Made by a program: the position numbers and the translations under genes. Shown here piece by piece: positions 6,485-14,539 of a stretch of 19,391 nt of DNA. Where the stretch lies: positions 1-19,391 of the forward strand of contig DATBME010000015.1 of assembly GCA_036555005.1 (NCBI GenBank). Reading direction: 5' to 3'. The notes under the pieces were generated by a model that worked only from the letters and a program-made list of their open reading frames with translations, searched no databases and had not been told where the DNA came from. Origin of the DNA: DASSCW01 sp036555005. Lineage in GTDB: Bacteria > Chloroflexota > Limnocylindria > QHBO01. How positions within the stretch are numbered: position 1 is the stretch's first letter; each line of letters opens with the position of its first letter.

Positions 6485-7127
6485 TCGAGCTCACCGCCTC
6501 CCGCTCGCCGAGCCGCCGCTCGGTCCCCTCTCGCAGGCGCCGCAGGTTGTCGCCGTGCGAGCCGATCACCAGCAGCCCGGTGACCAGCGCGTAGGCCACC
6601 GCCGCCCAACCGACCACGCCGGTCGCCGCCAGCACGGCAGTGACCGCCGGCGCCGCGGCCGCGGCCACCACCGAGCCCAGCGACACGTAGCGGGTGAGCC
6701 ACACCACGAGCGCCATCAGCGGCGCGATGACCAGCAGGGTCCACGGCGAGATGAGGAGCAGCCCGCCGGCCGAGGTGGCCACCCCGCGACCGCCGGTGAA
6801 GCCGATGAAGACCGACCAGTTGTGGCCGATGACCGCCGCCACGCCCGCGGCCGCAGCGACCCACTCCGGCGAGATGCCCTGACCCGCCCGGTAGAGCCAC
6901 TGCGCCAGCAGCACGGCCGCGGCGCCCTTTGCCACGTCCAGCGCGAAGACGGCGACGGCCCAGCCGACGCCAAGGGTGCGCAGCGCGTTGGTCGTGCCTG
7001 TCCGACGTGAGCCGTGCTGCCGCAGGTCGACGCCACCGGCCAGACGGCCGGCCAGCAGGCCGAACGGGACGGCGCCGATGAGGTAGGCGAGCAGGACGAG
7101 CGCGACCGCCCCCGCAGGGCCAGTCAC
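6471..7127 (-). CDS. plsY: Acyl-phosphate--glycerol-3-phosphate acyltransferase PlsY
   Basis: A 218-aa membrane protein catalysing the first acylation of glycerol 3-phosphate with acyl-phosphate, giving lysophosphatidic acid. All three conserved PlsY regions are present: GSRRTGTTN (about 39-47), GHNWSVFIGFTGGRGVATS (about 101-119) and a late GSHGDNLRRLREGTE segment (about 188-202). These alternate with hydrophobic helices as in the five-helix PlsY fold. I use the GTG at 7127, which gives a helix-leading N-terminus and lies 8 nt after the upstream stop. A frame extending to 7304 adds 59 non-hydrophobic Arg/Cys-rich residues that overlap the upstream gene and is rejected. No strong Shine-Dalgarno is seen. 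Confidence 0.92.
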   Translation of the reverse strand: MTGPAGAVALVLLAYLIGAVPFGLLAGRLAGGVDLRQHGSRRTGTTNALRTLGVGWAVAVFALDVAKGAAAVLLAQWLYRAGQGISPEWVAAAAGVAAVIGHNWSVFIGFTGGRGVATSAGGLLLISPWTLLVIAPLMALVVWLTRYVSLGSVVAAAAAPAVTAVLAATGVVGWAAVAYALVTGLLVIGSHGDNLRRLREGTERRLGEREAVSSNGRG

Positions 7128-7134
7128 CGCGACG

Positions 7135-7473
7135 TCAGCGCCCCGACGCTGCCATTCGGCCCTGCATGCGCCCCTGCAGGAAGCGCAGGCCGACGATGAG
7201 CCCCGCCCAGGCCGCCGCCCCGGCCAGGCCGATCCATAGCGCGGTGGGCATGCCGTTCGGCCACGCCACCGAGAAGGCCAGCAGGCCGGCGGCCAGCGCC
7301 CCACCGAAGAGCCAGATCATGAACCGCCGCGACCAGAAGACGAATGGCCCGGCCGGCTTCGGACGGCGCGCCGGCTTGGCCGGCCGGCCGCGGGTCACGG
7401 TCTGGGCGGCCGTGGCATACGGATCCTGGCTCTTGGTCATGCGCTTGTAGGCTCGGCGCTCGGCGCGGGACAT
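7135..7473 (-). CDS. Small hypothetical two-helix membrane protein
   Basis: A 112-aa protein with no recognised family. A basic hydrophilic N-terminus (MSRAERRAYKRMTKSQDPYA, then a Pro/Arg/Lys-rich stretch to about 42) is followed by two hydrophobic helices at about 50-69 and 78-96 and a short basic tail. The N-terminus is predicted to be cytoplasmic by the positive-inside rule. It sits between NDH-2 (22-bp gap) and plsY (7-bp gap) on the same strand. A TACACT box 7 nt before the ATG could give a leaderless transcript that starts here and includes plsY and pgsA. Confidence 0.72.
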   Translation of the reverse strand: MSRAERRAYKRMTKSQDPYATAAQTVTRGRPAKPARRPKPAGPFVFWSRRFMIWLFGGALAAGLLAFSVAWPNGMPTALWIGLAGAAAWAGLIVGLRFLQGRMQGRMAASGR

Positions 7474-7480
7474 CGGCCCG

Positions 7481-7486
7481 AGTGTA
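7481..7486 (-). promoter_or_regulatory. -10 box for a possible internal, leaderless promoter
   Basis: On the minus strand TACACT lies 7 nt before the ATG at 7473, and no Shine-Dalgarno is present. It may let the lipid genes be expressed apart from NDH-2. No clear -35 box is seen. Confidence 0.35.
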
Positions 7487-7495
7487 CCCCGGGCC

Positions 7496-8863
7496 TCAGC
7501 CGTCGTCGTGCACCGGCGGCCGGCGCTGGCCGGACGAGCCCATGGCGCTGTGCTCGTCCTCCACCTTGAGCTGCACCGGATCGGTCCCGAAGATGGCGGT
7601 CAGCAGCCACTCCAGGCCCACGTGCGCCTTGCGGTTGAAGCCGGGCGTGCGGCTCCAGTAGTAGCCGCGCCACATGAACCAGGCCAGCAACCCGCGCACG
7701 CGGAAGCCGAACACGACCCCCACCCCGGTGTGCCGGCCGATCGAGGCCAGCTGTCCCAGCGTCCGGTAGCGAAACGGCTTCGCCGGCCGGCCGTCGATGT
7801 GGGCCAGGATGTTGTGCGCCAGGGTCTTCGCCTCGCGCACCGCGTTCTGGGCGGTCGGCGCGTGTGGCGGACCGCCCGGATCGTCGACGTTCGGGATGAG
7901 CGCGCAATCGCCGATGGCGAATACGCCGGGACGGCTGGTGGCCATGGTGGCGTCGGTCACGGCGCGGCCGGTGCGGTCGACCTCCACCCCGACCTGCGCC
8001 ACCAGCGGCGAGGGTCGCACGCCGGCGGTCCAGATGACGGTACGGGTCGGGATGGCGCGCTGCGCGTCGCCCTCGCCGATGACCACGGCGTCCTCGCGCA
8101 CCTCCTGGATGGGCATCCCCGTCAGCACCTCGTAGCCGCGCTGCTCCAGGCGCCGCCGCGCGTAGTCGCCCATCGCTTCGGGCATCTCCGGCAGGATTCG
8201 GTCGCGCGCCTCCACCAGGTGGGCGCTGATGTCGGTCTGGCGCAGCTTCCGGTAGTAGCGCTTCCGTACGCGCTGGACGAAGTCCTCCACCTCGCCCGCC
8301 GTCTCGACCCCCGAGAAGCCGCCGCCGCCGACCACGAAGGTGAGCTGCGCCCGCTTCTCCTCAGGGTCCTCCTCGAGGTCGGCGCGCTCCAGGATCTCGA
8401 TCATCCGGTTGCGCAGGCTGAAGGCATCGGCCAGCGACTTCATGCCGACCGTGTGCTCCTCAACGCCCGGGATGCCGAAGCCGTGGGTCACGCCGCCGAG
8501 CGCCAGCACCAGGGTGTCGTAGCGCAGCGTGTGCTGGTCGCCGTCGCGTCCCAGCACGGTCACCGCGCTGCCATCCAGGTCCACCGACTGGACCTCGGCG
8601 GTGATGCACCAGCTGCTGGGGCGGTGGAGCATGCCGCGCAGCGGGCTGACCACGTGGCGCGGCTCCAGCGCGCCGGAGCAGACCTCCGGCAGCAGCGGCG
8701 TGAAGAGCATGAAGTTGTCGCGGCTGACCAGCCAGACTTCGACATCCTGCCGACGCCCCAGCTTCCGCTCCAGCGCCTGAGCGGTCATCACGCCCGCGAA
8801 GCCGCCGCCCAGGATCAGCACCCGGTGCGGCCACGGCGGCTCAGCTCTGTAGATCGTACGCAT
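7496..8863 (-). CDS. ndh: Type II NADH:quinone oxidoreductase (NDH-2)
   Basis: A 455-aa peripheral membrane flavoprotein expected to pass electrons from NADH to the quinone pool without pumping protons. Motifs: FAD dinucleotide fold ILGGGFAG (17-24), NADH-binding fold VVGGGGFSGVETAGE (177-191), the second FAD contact VFAIGDCALIP (314-324) and the quinone-site-like PTAQNAVREA (336-345). The C-terminal 70-80 residues contain hydrophobic and aromatic stretches (VVFGFRVRGLLAWFMWRGYYW) suited to membrane attachment. Length fits bacterial NDH-2. The start has no Shine-Dalgarno; CATGAT 8 nt upstream on the minus strand is a possible -10 box. It is divergent from the pyruvate dehydrogenase gene, and the shared 229-bp gap carries a motif cluster. 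Confidence 0.9.
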   Translation of the reverse strand: MRTIYRAEPPWPHRVLILGGGFAGVMTAQALERKLGRRQDVEVWLVSRDNFMLFTPLLPEVCSGALEPRHVVSPLRGMLHRPSSWCITAEVQSVDLDGSAVTVLGRDGDQHTLRYDTLVLALGGVTHGFGIPGVEEHTVGMKSLADAFSLRNRMIEILERADLEEDPEEKRAQLTFVVGGGGFSGVETAGEVEDFVQRVRKRYYRKLRQTDISAHLVEARDRILPEMPEAMGDYARRRLEQRGYEVLTGMPIQEVREDAVVIGEGDAQRAIPTRTVIWTAGVRPSPLVAQVGVEVDRTGRAVTDATMATSRPGVFAIGDCALIPNVDDPGGPPHAPTAQNAVREAKTLAHNILAHIDGRPAKPFRYRTLGQLASIGRHTGVGVVFGFRVRGLLAWFMWRGYYWSRTPGFNRKAHVGLEWLLTAIFGTDPVQLKVEDEHSAMGSSGQRRPPVHDDG

Positions 8864-9012
8864 CGGTCACGATCATGCCAGCCATCGACCCGGCCGTGAC
8901 TATTACCGAGCGGCTATGGATGGGACCGGTTTCGGTCAGAACACGCGGGCGATCATGACCGGCGGTTATGAGACCGACGGTAATCGGGCCATTCCCGTCA
9001 TTGTCATAACCG
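8864..9012. promoter_or_regulatory. Cluster of CGGTNATGA-like motifs between NDH-2 and PDH E1
   Basis: Copies on the plus strand: CGGTCACGA (8864-8872), CGGCTATGG (8911-8919), CGGTTATGA (8963-8971) and CGGTAATCG (8978-8986). On the minus strand: CGGTAATA (8908-8901), CGGTCATGA (8961-8953) and CGGTTATGA (9012-9004). Two of them form a near-perfect palindrome at 8953-8971, and CGGTTATGA occurs exactly in both orientations. The cluster looks like a multi-site operator; the regulator is unknown. Confidence 0.5.
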
Positions 9013-9054
9013 GGCACTCATATCGGGTCGGATGATGGCCGCCAGACCGCCATC

Positions 9055-9082
9055 TTCACCCGTCGGCATCGGTCTGTACCAT
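9055..9082 (+). promoter_or_regulatory. Candidate promoter of the PDH E1 gene
   Basis: TTCACC (9055-9060), 16 bp and TACCAT (9077-9082) are each 4 of 6 to consensus. The -10 box ends 10 nt before the ATG, so the leader would be only a few bases, in line with the absence of a Shine-Dalgarno. Confidence 0.38.
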
Positions 9083-9092
9083 TACTCCCGCG

Positions 9093-11786
<2,694 letters not shown>

Positions 11787-11793
11787 GCGCGCC

Positions 11794-12330
11794 CTACGCC
11801 CCCGACAGCTTCTCCGTGCGCCCGACCCAGGTGCCGCAGTAGGCGCAGTACCGGAAGTCCGGCTCGACCCGCTGGTGACAGCTCGGGCAGCGACTTGGTC
11901 CCAGCTGGGCGAGGGCATCGCGCACCGCGGACACGAGGGCCAGTCCGATGCGGCGCGCCCGCACGTGCAGCGGCATGAGCGTCGGTCGAAGGCGAAACGG
12001 CGTGATCGCTGCTGAAACCGGGCGCGGCGGGGGGCGTCGGCGGCGCACCGGCGCCTGCCAGGCTCCGTCGTGGAGGAAGCGCCGGCGGGCGCCGTCGTAG
12101 ACGGCGCGTGAGCGAGGATCGGTGAGCAGGCTGCGCACCGCGTTGACGATCTGCATCTCCTCGTGGGCGCGAGGCGAGCGGTTGTAGTCGGGATGAAAGG
12201 TCAGCGCCAGGCGGCGACATGCGGCGGCGATCTGCGCGTCATTCGCACTGGGGTCCACCTGCAGCAGGCGATAGACGTCGCGCTCCGGTGCGTAGGGCAG
12301 CAGGCTGGAAAACATCGGGTTCCGGGCCAT
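11794..12330 (-). CDS. J-domain protein with C-terminal zinc ribbon
   Basis: A 178-aa protein. Residues about 17-80 form a DnaJ J-domain: DVYRLLQVDPSANDAQI, then the essential His-Pro-Asp at 46-48 (LTFHPDYN), then SRAVYDG. It should stimulate the ATPase of an Hsp70 (DnaK) partner. A basic Pro/Arg-rich linker (about 95-125) leads to a zinc ribbon with Cys148, Cys151, Cys162 and Cys165. The Gly/Phe region and the CxxCxGxG repeats of classical DnaJ are absent, so this is a specialised class III-type co-chaperone, not DnaJ itself. No Shine-Dalgarno is seen; Met6 (12315) is an alternative start. It is monocistronic as far as can be seen. Confidence 0.82.
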   Translation of the reverse strand: MARNPMFSSLLPYAPERDVYRLLQVDPSANDAQIAAACRRLALTFHPDYNRSPRAHEEMQIVNAVRSLLTDPRSRAVYDGARRRFLHDGAWQAPVRRRRPPPRPVSAAITPFRLRPTLMPLHVRARRIGLALVSAVRDALAQLGPSRCPSCHQRVEPDFRYCAYCGTWVGRTEKLSGA

Positions 12331-12395
12331 GGTAGCCGAGGCGCAGGGCCGGCGCTTGGCGGAACCACCACCGGGGTCGTGGCATCGGTTTGCGC

Positions 12396-12434
12396 ACGAA
12401 TCGTCACGAATTTAGCAAATGCGCTTACGAATTT
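12396..12434 (+). repeat. Three helically phased ACGAAT direct repeats
   Basis: ACGAAT at 12396, ACGAATTT at 12406 and ACGAATTT at 12427 are spaced 10 and 21 bp apart, so all face the same side of the helix. They end 12 bp upstream of the -35 box at 12446 and lie in an A/T-rich stretch. An activator site or an UP-like element is likely. Confidence 0.5.
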
Positions 12435-12445
12435 GGAAAAAGGGG

Positions 12446-12474
12446 TTGACAGACCCACACATGGCCTATAGAGT
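12446..12474 (+). promoter_or_regulatory. Main promoter of the 12531-18593 gene cluster
   Basis: A consensus TTGACA (12446-12451), a 17-bp spacer and TAGAGT (12469-12474; an overlapping TATAGA is at 12467-12472) form the best sigma70-type promoter in the window. A run of A/T bases precedes it. The leader to the first start would be about 50 nt. Confidence 0.7.
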
Positions 12475-12500
12475 GCAACACACCTTCGAAATAGGCACTC
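12471..12500. promoter_or_regulatory. Inverted repeat GAGTGC-N18-GCACTC over the start-site region
   Basis: Perfect 6-bp arms at 12471-12476 and 12495-12500 flank the expected transcription start (about 12481). The left arm overlaps the -10 box, so a protein bound here could repress. The half-sites resemble those of CIRCE, but the order of the arms is reversed. Confidence 0.35.
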
Positions 12501-12530
12501 AGAACTGTCAATTCCAGAGGAGAGGTTGCC

Positions 12531-12683
12531 ATGTTGGACTATCGACTGCACTACGCCATCCTGGCGGCCGAGGACCGCGTCCGTGGGTCTCGCGACCATG
12601 TCGCGTCCCAGAACCGCGGGATTCGGCGGATCTTCCGGGTCGGCGGCAGCCGCCCGGCCATCCGTGAGATGGGGCGCCGCTAA
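12531..12683 (+). CDS. Small basic protein or leader peptide (50 aa)
   Basis: An ATG at 12531 with a strong Shine-Dalgarno (AGGAGAGG, 12518-12525, 5-nt spacing) opens a 50-codon frame ending TAA at 12681-12683. The protein begins MLDYRLHYAILAAEDRVRG and contains the hydrophobic/basic stretch IRRIFRVGG. It has 12 Arg, no Lys and five acidic residues, a net charge near +7. No family is recognised and there is no membrane helix. It is the first gene after the promoter and ends 3 nt before the DUF2089 ATG, which has only a distant G-rich patch upstream, so its translation may be coupled to the next gene. It could be a real small protein, a nucleic-acid or membrane-surface binder, or a regulatory leader. 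Confidence 0.65.
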   Translation: MLDYRLHYAILAAEDRVRGSRDHVASQNRGIRRIFRVGGSRPAIREMGRR

Positions 12684-12686
12684 CCC

Positions 12687-13130
12687 ATGGCGCGCGACGT
12701 CATCTCCACCTGCCCCGTTTGCGAGGGTGAGCTCACCATTTCGCGCCTGCACTGCCGGACCTGCGGCACCGCGCTCGAGGGAGAGTTTGGGGTCGGTCGC
12801 TTCGGGCGGCTGAGCAAGGAGCAGCTGGCGCTGCTGGAGAGCTTCCTTCGCTCCCGGGGCAACCTGAAGGAGATGGAGCGCGAGCTCGGTATCTCCTACC
12901 CCACCGTCCGTGGCCGCGTCGACGCCCTGGTGCGCGCGCTGGGCCTGGGGGAGGGCGAAGCGGACGAGTCCGAGGGCGAGCTCGAGGAGACCGCGACCGC
13001 CGCTGAGGCGCCGGAGGCATCCGATGCCGACCTGGCCGCCGAGCGTCGCGCCATCCTGGAGCGCCTCTCGCGCCGCGAGATCGCGGCGGACGAGGCAGCC
13101 GCCGCGCTGCGCGAGCTGGGTGAGGCCTGA
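12687..13130 (+). CDS. DUF2089 family zinc-ribbon/HTH regulator
   Basis: A 147-aa protein. An N-terminal zinc ribbon uses Cys9, Cys12, Cys23 and Cys26 (CPVC...CRTC). It is followed by a helix-turn-helix-like block at about 43-86 (LSKEQLALLESFLRSRGNLKEMERELGISYPTVRGRVDALVRALG region), the hallmark of DUF2089 proteins, which are thought to act as DNA-binding regulators. After an acidic linker (about 87-117) comes a short helical module with ILERLSRREIAADEAAAAL (123-141), which recurs in the next two gene products. Being first after the small ORF and upstream of the exporters, it is a good candidate regulator of this operon. The DUF4097 gene starts 5 nt after its stop. Confidence 0.85.
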   Translation: MARDVISTCPVCEGELTISRLHCRTCGTALEGEFGVGRFGRLSKEQLALLESFLRSRGNLKEMERELGISYPTVRGRVDALVRALGLGEGEADESEGELEETATAAEAPEASDADLAAERRAILERLSRREIAADEAAAALRELGEA

Positions 13131-13135
13131 GCGTC

Positions 13136-14149
13136 GTGGCCGTCTTCTATCGCACGCAGACCATCGAGCATCCCATCGGGCAGACCGGACGCCTGGGCAT
13201 CAAGATCACATCGGCCGACATCGTCGTGCGCGGATCCTCCGGCGAGGGCGCCCGGGTCTCGGCGAACTTCGAGATTCGCGCCAGTTCGGACGAGGAGGCC
13301 GACCGCATCTTCGCCCAGGCCAAGCTGCTGGTCGACCAGGGCGACGGCTACCTGCTGGTGTCCGAGCCGGACGGCAACGCGTCTCTCGGCTCCCTGGTCG
13401 GTCGCCTCATCTCGGGCCCTCGCGTGGACATGAATCTCACCGCCGAGATGCCGGCCCACGCCGAGCTGAGCCTGGCCGGCGTCTCGTCCGACGTCATCGC
13501 GGAGGGCCTGCTGGGCGACCAGCAGTACGCGACCGTGTCGGGGGACCTGTCCCTGACGCGGTTGGGCGGGTCGGCGCGCGTGAACAGCGTCTCGGGTGAC
13601 GTGACCATGCGCGCCGACCAGCCCATTGCGGTGACCGCCGACACGGTCTCCGGCGACCTGAGCGTGGTGGCGCCCGTCATCCGCGGGCTGCGGGCCAACG
13701 CCGTCTCCGGCGATGTCGACCTGGAAGGACAGCTGGCCATGGGCGAGGAGTACCGCATCGACACCGTCAGCGGCGACCTGAGCATCGCGCTGGTCGGCGG
13801 CGCCACCTTCGAGGTGCGCGGCATCTCGTCCGACGTGTCCAGCTCGCTGGATCATCGCATCGAGGGCCGCCAGGACCGGCGGCGGGTCATCGTGGGCAGC
13901 GGGGGGCCGGAGATCATCTTCAACTCGATGTCCGGCGACCTGGCCATCCATCGGCCGCGTCGCCTGGATCGCGTGCCCGCTCCCCCACCGGCGCCGCCGC
14001 CTGCCGCTCCCGCCGCTCCTCCGCCGCCGAAGCTGTCGGACGAGGAGCAGATGGCCATCCTGCAGGCGCTCGAGCGCGGCGAGATCAGCGTGGAGGAGGC
14101 CGGCCGGCGCCTGGGCGGCGGGTCGGGCGGATCAGCCACCGATGAGTGA
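13136..14149 (+). CDS. DUF4097 beta-repeat protein with C-terminal helical module
   Basis: A 337-aa protein starting with GTG (GGTGAGG at 13120-13126, 9-nt spacing). Residues about 20-270 are a DUF4097-type beta-strand repeat domain: VS(G/S)D(L/V) motifs begin at 116, 134, 152, 171, 190, 211, 230 and 265, mostly 18-21 residues apart, as expected for a regular beta-solenoid. A Pro/Ala-rich linker (281-299) connects to a helical module with ILQALERGEISVEEAGRRL (308-326). There is no signal peptide or membrane helix, so it is predicted to be cytosolic. DUF4097 proteins such as Bacillus YvlB are linked with cell-envelope stress, but their mechanism is unclear. Its stop overlaps the next ATG by 8 nt. 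Confidence 0.85.
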   Translation: MAVFYRTQTIEHPIGQTGRLGIKITSADIVVRGSSGEGARVSANFEIRASSDEEADRIFAQAKLLVDQGDGYLLVSEPDGNASLGSLVGRLISGPRVDMNLTAEMPAHAELSLAGVSSDVIAEGLLGDQQYATVSGDLSLTRLGGSARVNSVSGDVTMRADQPIAVTADTVSGDLSVVAPVIRGLRANAVSGDVDLEGQLAMGEEYRIDTVSGDLSIALVGGATFEVRGISSDVSSSLDHRIEGRQDRRRVIVGSGGPEIIFNSMSGDLAIHRPRRLDRVPAPPPAPPPAAPAAPPPPKLSDEEQMAILQALERGEISVEEAGRRLGGGSGGSATDE

Positions 14150-14537
14150 CGAGATGAACACCGTCCTGCGCCTGGTGGCGGAGGGCAAGCTCTCGCCGGA
14201 TGAGGCGGCGCCGATCATCGAGGCGCTCAGCCAGGCCCGGGACGCGGCCACCCGCGCGACCCACGCGCTGGCCACGATGCCCGCGCTCGATGCCGAAGGG
14301 CGGCCGCTGGCGACCGGCCGCGGCCGACGCGTGCGGATCCAGGTCAACGAGCGTGGGCGGCGCGTGGTCGACGTGCGCGTGCCGCTGGCCTTCGCGGCCG
14401 CCGCGGCCCGCATGGTGCCGGGCATCCCGGAGAGCTATGCCGCGCTGATCGAGCAGGCCGTGGACAGCAACACCACCGGCACCATCGTCGAGGCCGAGGA
14501 CGAGACCGGCGACGGCGTCGTCATCTCGCTGGAGTGA
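14142..14537 (+). CDS. Small SHOCT-like helical-module protein
   Basis: A 131-aa protein. Residues 8-29 carry a helical module (VLRLVAEGKLSPDEAAPII and onward), of the SHOCT-like kind found at protein ends and often involved in oligomerisation. The rest has a strand-rich RVRIQVNERGRRVVDVRVPL segment (about 63-82), an Ala-rich helix with MVPGIP, and an acidic tail. No membrane helix or catalytic motif is seen. It overlaps the DUF4097 gene by 8 nt and ends 2 nt before the MFS ATG. As the third successive product with this module, it may bind the DUF2089 and DUF4097 proteins; that is inference. Confidence 0.78.
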   Translation: MSDEMNTVLRLVAEGKLSPDEAAPIIEALSQARDAATRATHALATMPALDAEGRPLATGRGRRVRIQVNERGRRVVDVRVPLAFAAAAARMVPGIPESYAALIEQAVDSNTTGTIVEAEDETGDGVVISLE

Positions 14538-14539
14538 GC

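Noticed and set aside
7128..7304. 59-residue N-terminal extension of PlsY
   Set aside because: It is Arg/Cys/Trp-rich, overlaps the upstream gene, and PlsY proteins start close to the first membrane helix.
12163..12471. 102-codon plus-strand frame ending in the operon promoter
   Set aside because: Antisense to the J-domain gene for half its length, then through the A/T-rich promoter; no Shine-Dalgarno or domain.
12471..12500. CIRCE (HrcA) heat-shock element
   Set aside because: The half-sites GCACTC/GAGTGC match, but CIRCE has GCACTC first with a 9-bp spacer; here the arms are reversed and 18 bp apart. No chaperonin gene follows.
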